Position numbers and translations under genes: made by a program. From NCBI GenBank assembly GCA_030602665.1, contig JAUVZE010000083.1, forward strand, positions 1 through 5,115: a DNA stretch of 5,115 nt, in the 5' to 3' direction. The stretch comes from Dehalococcoidia bacterium. Its GTDB lineage: Bacteria > Chloroflexota > Dehalococcoidia > Dehalococcoidales > JAUVZE01. The notes beneath the pieces were generated by a model. The model saw nothing but the letters and a program-made list of their open reading frames with translations, was not told the DNA's origin and made no database searches. Shown here in pieces: positions 1 through 5,115 of the stretch; within the stretch, counting starts at the first letter, position 1; every line of letters starts with the position of its first letter.

Positions 1-398
1 GCCCAGGCTGACCCGGAAAGGTAGCCACGCACTACGCATTCAATAGGAATACGCCTGGCTTTTTTAACAATCATAGACCGTCCGGCTAGGTAAGAAGGGT
101 AAGGGAAACGGTTTCCAGTGGGGAGATAAGAATCAAGGCAGTGAACATCATAAACGACTTCTATTAGATGATTAGGCACTAAATTTTTAGTCTTTCCAAA
201 CCAGAAGGCTGAGAGCTGATTAAGCACCAGACCCTTATTAGGTATGCCGCAGGGTAGAACTGAATCAAAGGCTGATATTCGGTCAGTAGCTATGATGAGC
301 AATAGGTTGCCCAGGTCATAGGTATCTCGCACCTTCCCCCGGATGAATAGTGATAGCGGCAGGTTTGTATTTATCAAGGTTGATGGACTAATAGTCAT
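1..398 (-). CDS. purC: SAICAR synthetase (phosphoribosylaminoimidazole-succinocarboxamide synthase), N-terminal part; cut by left window edge
   Basis: PurC joins CAIR and L-aspartate with ATP to make SAICAR in cytoplasmic de novo purine synthesis. Reading leftward from the ATG at 396-398 gives 132 uninterrupted codons up to the window edge, roughly the first half of a protein of about 290-300 residues in the longer, yeast-like form of the family. Visible motifs in order: the nucleotide-loop RGKVRDTYDLG (residues 20-30), ATDRISAFD (37-45), LPCGIPNKG (48-56), LNQLSAFWF (59-67), VPNHLI (74-79), YLAGRSMIVKK (103-113) and the SAICAR synthetase signature IPIECVVRGYLSGS (117-130). The start is supported by a GGAGAG site seven bases upstream. 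It lies 79 bases downstream of the transporter gene on the same strand, with no clear promoter or terminator between, so co-transcription is possible. Its partner-step gene purB lies at the other end of the window. Confidence 0.97.
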   Translation of the reverse strand, partial: MTISPSTLINTNLPLSLFIRGKVRDTYDLGNLLLIIATDRISAFDSVLPCGIPNKGLVLNQLSAFWFGKTKNLVPNHLIEVVYDVHCLDSYLPTGNRFPYPSYLAGRSMIVKKARRIPIECVVRGYLSGSAW

Positions 399-405
399 CG
401 GCTTT

Positions 406-411
406 CTCTCC
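406..411 (-). promoter_or_regulatory. Ribosome binding site of purC
   Basis: On the minus strand the sequence AAAAAAGGAGAG precedes the purC ATG; the GGAGAG core ends seven bases before the start codon. It fixes the purC start. Confidence 0.8.
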
Positions 412-477
412 TTTTTTAGTTTCCTATCGGTTAACCTCTCGTAGGTCCATTGGTACCTTTTAGTTATAGTTTACCTT

Positions 478-1680
478 TTAAGTTGCGGGTTTCTCCAAAC
501 TTACCCGTGCCAGTAGTTTTGATACAGCTATACCTGTCAGCATAAAAAACCCTCCCGCGACACCGAAGACAGGCCTTAGTCCCATCAAAGGAGCTAGGCT
601 ACCGCCTATTAGTGGACCAAGTCCGTTGCCCAATGCGTTGGCACTCTGAGCCACCCCATAGGCGATGCCCTGCTGACTGCGGGGCACTGACAGACCAACG
701 AGAGCATTTGAAGATGTCATAAGTCCTCCTTTAAGCAAACCCGTTAGAGCTATGAAAATGATAAGTTGCGTCACTGTTCGAGCCCACATCGGAGGCAGAT
801 ACAACAAACCGGTACCAAGACAGGAAATGACCAGTATCTTTTTTAGACTGATGTGTCCACCTAAACGACCAGCAATTATGGCAGAGATGGCAGCTACCAT
901 ACCCATAAAGCAGAAGGCTAATCCAGATGCGGTTGCTGCCATACCACTGGGGTCTAGCTCCCTGATAAATAGAGAAATTATAGGTGTCATCATCTGTGGG
1001 CCAGCATGTAGGGCACATAGGGTTAGTAACAACGGGAGCATCTCTCTGGACTTAGCTAAACGCAGCAGACTGCCCAATGAGGCGCTCTGTCCCTTGGCAG
1101 GGCGCTCAAATTTCTCCTTAACAAGGAAAAGCACGATGAGGCCACCTGAAAAGAGGAGACCGCCGGTAATAAAAAAGGCAGCTTTATATCCAACAGTATC
1201 AGCCATAAAGCCTCCCGCTAGGGGGCCGAAACTCGTGCCCCCGAATACAGCCACCATGAGCAGTCCCATAGCGAAGGGCATCTTGTTTCTGGGGGTCAAG
1301 GATGCTACCAGGGCTGAGGCGGCAGCAACAGTGCCGCTAAGCAAGCCCTGGGCAAAACGCAAGGCAACAACGAAATAAATATTGGGGGCTAGACCTATGA
1401 GGGCCAGGACCATTCCGGCGCCGAACATAGCTCTGAGCACCATTGGCTTTCTGCCCCACCGGTCGGCTACAATACCCCATAGGGGGGCGCTGAAAAACAT
1501 TGCAATGCCACTAGCTGAGGTTGCTACGCCTGCCCAGAAGGCAGCCTTTTGGCTGGTGAAGGTACCCAGCTCCTGAATAAAGAGTGGCATAAAAGGGTTA
1601 ACGAAGCTGAAGCCCGTTATCACTATGAACTCGGCAACAAATATAGCATAGAGGTTCCTTCGCCAGGATTCTGAAGTCAT
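478..1680 (-). CDS. Major facilitator superfamily transporter, MdtG-like (DHA1-type, drug or metabolite efflux)
   Basis: This 400-residue protein is a typical 12-helix major facilitator carrier of the inner membrane, probably a proton-driven antiporter. The start region WRRNLYAIFVAEF, then FSFVNPFMPLFIQELG (residues 24-39), the loop 2-3 signature GIVADRWGRKP (69-79), ALRFAQGLLSG (106-116), TPRNK (129-133) and a GGTSFGPLAGGFMAD stretch (147-161) resemble Escherichia coli MdtG by eye. The two halves are joined by a charged, non-hydrophobic linker near residues 188-205, and the second half carries its own GGHISLKK-type loop. Substrate cannot be told from sequence; neighbours suggest, only by context, a ribose- or purine-related compound. 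An AGGAA/GAGAGG site lies 12-14 bases before the ATG, rather far. A 13-base inverted repeat (CACTT/AAGTG arms) at 1706-1718 lies just upstream. The gene is CpG-poor compared with the ribokinase region. It follows the broken hydrolase gene by only 50 bases and is intact. Confidence 0.9.
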   Translation of the reverse strand: MTSESWRRNLYAIFVAEFIVITGFSFVNPFMPLFIQELGTFTSQKAAFWAGVATSASGIAMFFSAPLWGIVADRWGRKPMVLRAMFGAGMVLALIGLAPNIYFVVALRFAQGLLSGTVAAASALVASLTPRNKMPFAMGLLMVAVFGGTSFGPLAGGFMADTVGYKAAFFITGGLLFSGGLIVLFLVKEKFERPAKGQSASLGSLLRLAKSREMLPLLLTLCALHAGPQMMTPIISLFIRELDPSGMAATASGLAFCFMGMVAAISAIIAGRLGGHISLKKILVISCLGTGLLYLPPMWARTVTQLIIFIALTGLLKGGLMTSSNALVGLSVPRSQQGIAYGVAQSANALGNGLGPLIGGSLAPLMGLRPVFGVAGGFFMLTGIAVSKLLARVSLEKPAT

Positions 1681-1730
1681 TGCTTAAATGTGTTCCTCTC
1701 TGTGTCACTTGTGAAGTGGGGAAAAACGGT

Positions 1731-2086
1731 TCAGCCTTCTACAGGCTTTCCCGGGGCACAGCCAGCAGCTTGTCCTAACCATGCCCGTAAATACGATCAA
1801 GCATCTAGGCATCCGTGAGATTCAATTCCATGCGGCGCGGCCTGTCGGGACGTTCGGCATGGAGCTCATCCAGCGTGGACGGTTCTACATAGGGAAATGA
1901 CTCTGCGGGTTGCAAGCTTTCGAGGTTGCACAGGATAGCGTACAGTTCTATCCCTCGTAATCTGTCGCTCCTTCTTAAGGCACGCTCAACACGCTCCTCG
2001 ATCGCTTCCACATTGCATCCTTCTTCACGCCGTTGCACAACCTCATAACGGATAAGGTCGATCAATCCTTTGGATATTCCAATCAT
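1731..2086 (-). pseudogene. Broken ADP-ribosylglycohydrolase family gene: N-terminal region only, with stop, frameshift and lost catalytic domain
   Basis: The intact family removes ADP-ribose (or cleaves related N-glycosidic bonds) using two magnesium ions. The first 93 codons (1805-2086) encode the helical N-terminal extension seen in some long family members, with IRYEVVQRREEGCNVEAIEE (residues 12-31), FPYVEPSTLDELHAERPDRP (64-83) and MELNLTDA at the end. A TAG at 1805-1807 stops it, but the same frame continues MLDRIYG and then, after a one-base loss near 1782-1786, AWLGQAAGCAPGKPVEG (1734-1784), the family's usual first catalytic-domain motif. A TGA follows at 1731-1733, in the place where many members have Trp, and the rest of the domain (normally more than 250 residues with the metal-binding Asp residues) is absent because the transporter begins at 1680. 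A good AAGGAAG site seven bases before the ATG means the 93-residue fragment may still be translated. It begins 47 bases after rbsK. Family assignment is from motif recognition, not a search. Confidence 0.75.
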
Positions 2087-2133
2087 TCGTTATCTTCCTT
2101 TAAGGTCTATCGCGTCTTTATCGCTGGTAGGTA

Positions 2134-3054
2134 TCACTGGGCCTCTCTGGTCGCAGAGAGGAATCTATCTACCGCGTCTGCAGAGGGCATGGAAATCTGC
2201 GCTCCCCTGACAGTAGCTGAGAGTGCTGCTGCCGCTGATGCTCTTCGTAGAGACTCTTTCACCGACATGCCGAACGACAGCGAGCAGGCAAAGACTCCGC
2301 AGAAACAGTCCCCGGTACCAACAGTGTCCACAACTTTAGCGGAGAAGGCTTCTTGATAGTATACCTCCTGACCCGTAACGAGAAGTGAGCCCTCTTCCCC
2401 GAGCGTAACGACGATGTTTGTTGCCCCCCAGCTTCGGAGCATATGAGCGAGAGTTTCCTTATCACCCTCACCAACAAGAGCTATCAGTTCAGGTCGATTA
2501 CAAATGAGAAAATCAACTGCTTCAAGAGTTTCCTTAGAAGGTTTCTCCTGACAAGCTGGCGCTATATTCCACAGAACCAACATCTTCCGTTTCTTGCACT
2601 CCCGTATTGTGGCTTCAGTACTTACCTGGGGAATTTCATTCTGGAAAAGGGAAACTATTGTCTCACCCTCAGAGTATTCAGGGAAGGTGATGTCATCGAG
2701 GCTGAATAGGGAGTTAGCTCCAGGAGCAATAGCGATAACGTTCTCCCCCCTTTTGTCCACGATAATCTGAGCAATGCCCGAATGAACCCCCGCTTTCACG
2801 GTGATATTCCGTGTGGAAACGCCTGTGTTTTCGAGGTTTATTATCCGCTCCCTACCACGAGCGTCATCACCGAGACAGCCAAACATCTCAACCTCTGCTC
2901 CCGCCCGTGCCGCAGCTACTGCCTGGTTGGCCCCTTTACCACCAGGGAATGACATGAATTTACCGCCAGTAACTGTTTCTCCTGGTGCCGGGAGGGTATC
3001 AAGATAGATGACGAAGTCTGTATTGATGCTCCCAAAAACTAAAACTTTTCCCAT
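2134..3054 (-). CDS. rbsK: Ribokinase (PfkB carbohydrate kinase family)
   Basis: Ribokinase phosphorylates D-ribose with ATP to ribose 5-phosphate in the cytoplasm. Read from the ATG at 3052-3054 the protein has 306 residues, the usual family length. Ribose-binding features are all present: N11 and D13 in GSINTD, the PGGKGANQAVAAARAG signature (37-52), and E140 in LFQNE. The magnesium-linked NRPE motif is at 186-189, the ATP-site VTLGEEG at 216-222, the anion-hole and catalytic base DTVGTGD at 243-249 (D249), and the cation-site stretch ATVRGAQISMP near the C-terminus matches the ribokinase pattern, which favours ribokinase over other PfkB sugar or nucleoside kinases. An in-frame upstream ATG at 3132 would add 26 charged residues with no family counterpart, so the MGKVLVFGS start was chosen, although its Shine-Dalgarno (AAGAGAAG) is weak. 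The broken ADP-ribosylglycohydrolase follows after 47 bases, suggesting a former salvage operon. Confidence 0.92.
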   Translation of the reverse strand: MGKVLVFGSINTDFVIYLDTLPAPGETVTGGKFMSFPGGKGANQAVAAARAGAEVEMFGCLGDDARGRERIINLENTGVSTRNITVKAGVHSGIAQIIVDKRGENVIAIAPGANSLFSLDDITFPEYSEGETIVSLFQNEIPQVSTEATIRECKKRKMLVLWNIAPACQEKPSKETLEAVDFLICNRPELIALVGEGDKETLAHMLRSWGATNIVVTLGEEGSLLVTGQEVYYQEAFSAKVVDTVGTGDCFCGVFACSLSFGMSVKESLRRASAAAALSATVRGAQISMPSADAVDRFLSATREAQ

Positions 3055-3091
3055 CGCCGTAGCTTCTCTTTTGTTTTGACTCTCCCATAAT

Positions 3092-3098
3092 ATCACCT
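3092..3098 (-). promoter_or_regulatory. Strong Shine-Dalgarno-like site ahead of an out-of-frame ATG upstream of rbsK
   Basis: AGGTGAT on the minus strand matches the extended anti-Shine-Dalgarno complement and sits three bases before an ATG at 3086-3088. That ATG opens a 29-codon frame ending with TGA at 2999-3001, which overlaps the rbsK start in another frame. The rbsK start itself has a weaker site, so this may be a small overlapping upstream frame that couples or dampens rbsK translation, or a chance match. Confidence 0.3.
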
Positions 3099-3208
3099 TT
3101 TCTCTCTTTCTGCTACTGACTCCCGTTGGCAATGATTTTCGGCGCGAACTGGAGAACTTGGATAAGCACTTTCTATGCAGAATAATAAACTACCCCAGTT
3201 TTAGCCTA

Positions 3209-3260
3209 GTGAGGATAGGTTCTGTTGCGAAATATTTAGTGCTGTAAGTAGCACCCTCAC
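3209..3260 (-). other. Foldable leader upstream of rbsK (hairpin next to a closing stem)
   Basis: In the minus-strand transcript, GTGAGG (3255-3260) can pair with CCTCAC (3209-3214), and directly next to the first arm lies a hairpin GTGCT-ACTTAC-AGCAC (3239-3254). The two stems could stack. The region lies between a candidate promoter and rbsK, so it would be part of the leader RNA. It matches no riboswitch class I recognise; short complementary arms of this size can occur by chance. Confidence 0.25.
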
Positions 3261-3697
3261 CTGAACAAACCATCATCCCTGAGAGCGCTGACTTTGTCAA
3301 TAGTTAGTATCAGGCTTTTTCCTATTCATCTCTTCGTAGCCTCGCAACCACACTATGCCGTTCCAGGTAGATAAGATTTATAATCTGGTAATGAGTACAT
3401 AACCAATTTCTGGCAAGTTGCAACTTGACTAATCATCCAAGTCCTAGAGGACGCTATGGAGTCCCGAAGATATGATATCGACAGCGCGCTAGAGCCGTTG
3501 ACAGTGTACAATTATTGGGGTGTCCCTTGCCATGGACAACAAGGTCATGGTTACTTATCCTGTTTGGAGCAAATAGAAAGTCGATTATAAGATGGGAGAC
3601 ATGGAGATTTTCAACATTGTCAGCCACTGCTTGTTTTACTGCTACCAGTTCTGCTCTCTTTGTTTCCGATGGGCTGTATTGCTACAATTATCTTCTA
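3250..3697 (-). pseudogene. Decayed archaemetzincin-like zinc metalloprotease gene (tentative)
   Basis: No intact gene is present, but pieces in three-frame order read like a bacterial archaemetzincin. KIIVAIQPIGNKE (from 3694) resembles the family's N-terminal PIG motif; a TAG stands where the initiator Met would be. After an apparent extra base, AELVAVKQAVADNV follows, and 18 of the first 20 codons there (from GAA) start with a purine, as in real coding sequence. STALARCRYHIFG, a TAG at 3454-3456, and RPLGLG then fall about 64 and 80 codons from the start, near where the family has its STxxL and LGxTD motifs. About 20 residues seem lost before LARNW (from 3417) and LIYLER (3358-3375), spaced as in the family's LARLR...LFLER. 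The active-site HExxH region is destroyed: a shifted VxxEAT remnant runs into TGA at 3326-3328. The right boundary is marked by the TAG; the left one (about 3250) is uncertain. Family assignment is by eye and needs a profile search. Confidence 0.42.
3272..3300 (-). promoter_or_regulatory. Candidate sigma-70-type promoter for rbsK
   Basis: A perfect TTGACA (3295-3300) is followed after 17 bases by GATGAT (3272-3277), a four-of-six match to TATAAT. The -35 box lies inside a short inverted repeat, TGAC-AAA-GTCA. It would start a leader of about 210 bases before rbsK. The site overlaps the 3' end of the proposed decayed protease gene, so it may be a newly arisen or chance promoter. Confidence 0.4.
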
Positions 3698-3785
3698 AGG
3701 AAGCCCTGTCTCTCGTCAGGCTAGAGTAGAGAGTCAGAGCCATCGCTATAGTCGACCAAGAGCAAAAGCACACACAAAAGTTTTA

Positions 3786-3814
3786 CCTTTCGTTCCCTTC
3801 AGCCAAGGGAAAGG
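3786..3814 (-). terminator. Possible weak terminator hairpin after purB
   Basis: Minus-strand RNA can form a seven-pair stem TTCCCTT/AAGGGAA (arms at 3805-3811 and 3793-3799) with a five-base loop; CCTTT/AAAGG arms (3810-3814, 3786-3790) offer an alternative, nested pairing. It lies 66 bases after the purB stop. Only TAAAACTTTTG follows instead of a proper U-run, so termination may be weak or the hairpin may serve another role. The rest of the spacer between 3698 and 3879 shows no gene. Confidence 0.3.
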
Positions 3815-3879
3815 AATTACCTTTGAAAGGGCTTCACTCCTTCAATCTACCCTTGATGGACGACCTGTTAGGCCGATAC

Positions 3880-5115
3880 TTATATTGCTCTGGGGGCTAG
3901 CTCCGGAGGCTTGGCTATACCAGGTTTCTCTTTCCATTGTGCTTCGGTTAAGCCCAGCCTTTCAAAAATCTCGTTTACATAGCGCAGGTAGTATTGCTCA
4001 TCGAAAAGTGGCTTAAGCTCTCCTTGTGGCAGAGCAGCAGTAACCTCAGAGTCAGCCTTCAGTAGACTGAGGAAGTTTTTATTCCCCTTCCATGCCTTCA
4101 TAGCGTTTCGCTGGACCAGTTCATATGCTTTTTGCCGACTCAGTCCTTTATCTATAAGAGCTAGCATTATTCGCTGTGAGAAGACTAAGCCCTTAGTAAG
4201 CTTTATATTCTGTTTCATCCTTTGGGGATAAATTTGTAGCCCTCTCATTATTGAGGTAAAAAGGGCGAGTGAGTAATCCAGTATAAGGCAGGAGTCGGGC
4301 AGAGTAATGCGCTCAGTGGAGGAGTGGCTGATATCGCGTTCATGCCACAGGGCAATATTTTCCATTGAGGTTAGAGCATAGCTCCTTACCAATCGGGCTA
4401 GGCCGCAGATTCGTTCACAAAGCTCTGGATTTCGTTTATGGGGCATAGCCGAAGAACCGGTCTGACTCGCTCCAAAGGGTTCCTCTACTTCTCTAGTCTC
4501 CGTTTTTTGCAAGCCTCTAATCTCAGTGGCGAACTTCTCCAGTGAGCTAGAGATTAGAGCTAATGTAGTAATGAATTGGGCGTGGCGGTCACGTTGCAAA
4601 ATCTGGCTTGATACCGGGGCTGGGGCGAGCCCCAATCGGGTACAGGCTTTCTCTTCAACCTCAGGAGATAATGTAGCATAGGTGCCTACTGCTCCTGAAA
4701 TCTTACCTACGGCTATGGCTCTCTTGGCTTCAGCGAGCCTTACCCTATTGCGTTTCATCTCTTCAACCCATAGGGCTAGCTTGAGACCAAAGGAGGTTGG
4801 TTCGGCATGAATACCGTGGGTGCGACCTATCATAACCGTATATTTATGTTCTATTGCTTTTTGCGCCAATACCGAAATGAGTTCTTTTATGTCTTGATTT
4901 AAGATCTCCGTTGCTTCAACTAGTTGTAGGCTGAGGGCAGTATCTATTACATCAGAAGAGGTAAGGCCAAGGTGAATAAAACGCGATTCATTACCCAGGC
5001 TATCCGATACCGCACCAAGGAAGGCAGTCATATCGTGGTGAGTTTCCTTAAGAATCTCATCCATACGTTTAAGATTAACCCGGGCTAGCTTTATCTTGGG
5101 CACCGCCTCTCTGGG
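3880..5115 (-). CDS. purB: Adenylosuccinate lyase, lacking its N-terminus at the right window edge
   Basis: PurB, a homotetrameric cytoplasmic enzyme of the fumarase/aspartase superfamily, cleaves SAICAR to AICAR and adenylosuccinate to AMP, releasing fumarate. The frame is open to the window edge, where it reads PREAVPKIK; the GTG at 5101-5103 is an internal Val codon, not the start, and about 40-50 residues are expected beyond the edge. Counting that Val as 1, the superfamily regions are: HLGLTSSDVIDT (44-55), GRTHGIHAEP with the catalytic His (93-102), and the signature loop GSSAMPHKRNP with the catalytic Ser (216-226). The helical bundle continues to YYLRYVNEIFERLGL, the usual end. About 20 further residues (EAQWKEKPGIAKPPELAPRAI) form a proline-rich tail not typical of the family. 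No frameshift is visible. Downstream comes the decayed region rather than purC, although purC acts one step earlier in the pathway and lies about 3.5 kb further on. Confidence 0.96.
   Translation of the reverse strand, partial: PREAVPKIKLARVNLKRMDEILKETHHDMTAFLGAVSDSLGNESRFIHLGLTSSDVIDTALSLQLVEATEILNQDIKELISVLAQKAIEHKYTVMIGRTHGIHAEPTSFGLKLALWVEEMKRNRVRLAEAKRAIAVGKISGAVGTYATLSPEVEEKACTRLGLAPAPVSSQILQRDRHAQFITTLALISSSLEKFATEIRGLQKTETREVEEPFGASQTGSSAMPHKRNPELCERICGLARLVRSYALTSMENIALWHERDISHSSTERITLPDSCLILDYSLALFTSIMRGLQIYPQRMKQNIKLTKGLVFSQRIMLALIDKGLSRQKAYELVQRNAMKAWKGNKNFLSLLKADSEVTAALPQGELKPLFDEQYYLRYVNEIFERLGLTEAQWKEKPGIAKPPELAPRAI

Noticed and set aside
429..457. Palindromes GGTTAACC and GGTACC and small alternative hairpins in the transporter-purC gap
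   Set aside because: Arms are only three to five bases and there is no U-run; too short to call a terminator, attenuator or riboswitch.
752..1576. Long plus-strand open frames opposite the transporter gene
   Set aside because: The minus strand there encodes a clear major facilitator protein; the plus-strand products are basic, low-complexity shadows.
3055..3132. 26-residue N-terminal extension of ribokinase from the ATG at 3132
   Set aside because: Family members begin at the MGKVLVFGS-type strand; the extension is charged, lacks family counterpart and a ribosome site.
3414..3427. Perfect 14-base palindrome CAAGTTGCAACTTG, with a further CAAGT half-site at about 3438
   Set aside because: It could be an operator, but it falls inside the decayed reading frame, is not near the proposed rbsK promoter, and no partner regulator is in the window.
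3456..3590. Plus-strand 44-codon frame with a well-placed GAGG site (MESRRYDID...)
   Set aside because: It lies antisense to the proposed decayed protease gene, resembles no family I know, and its Cys/His spacing fits no known zinc motif. Best seen as a chance frame.
3515..3724. Plus-strand 69-codon frame
   Set aside because: Odd composition rich in Trp, Ser and Cys, no ribosome binding site, and antisense to better coding signal; a shadow frame.
3880..5103. Taking the GTG at 5101-5103 as the purB start
   Set aside because: The frame stays open to the window edge, and the family has about 40-50 more N-terminal residues; GTG is an internal Val codon.

Overview
The window is bacterial DNA with every recognisable gene on the minus strand, so transcription runs from high to low coordinates. 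Moderate base composition, Shine-Dalgarno sites, the purine genes and the protein style would fit Chloroflexota (Dehalococcoidia-like). That assignment rests on general impression and is a weak inference.

Layout in transcription order (right to left): purB, adenylosuccinate lyase, with its N-terminus beyond the right edge (3880-5115); a 180-base spacer with a possible weak terminator; a heavily decayed reading frame that looks like an archaemetzincin-type zinc protease (about 3250-3697); a leader of about 200 bases with a candidate promoter and foldable RNA; an intact ribokinase, rbsK (2134-3054); a broken ADP-ribosylglycohydrolase of which only the N-terminal region survives (1731-2086); an intact MdtG-like major facilitator transporter (478-1680); and the first 132 codons of purC, SAICAR synthetase, running off the left edge (1-398).

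How they fit together: PurC makes SAICAR and PurB cleaves it to AICAR, so the two outer genes are consecutive steps of de novo purine synthesis. Between them lies about 3.5 kb of accessory genes. Ribokinase and ADP-ribosylglycohydrolase make a plausible salvage pair: the hydrolase would free ADP-ribose or ribose-type products, and ribokinase makes ribose 5-phosphate, the precursor of PRPP that feeds purine synthesis. Here the hydrolase is dead and the kinase looks intact.

The most notable result is that two genes in this short stretch appear to be pseudogenes alternating with intact ones. I found no convincing new defence, mobile or RNA system. No tRNA, rRNA, CRISPR array or complete insertion sequence is visible.
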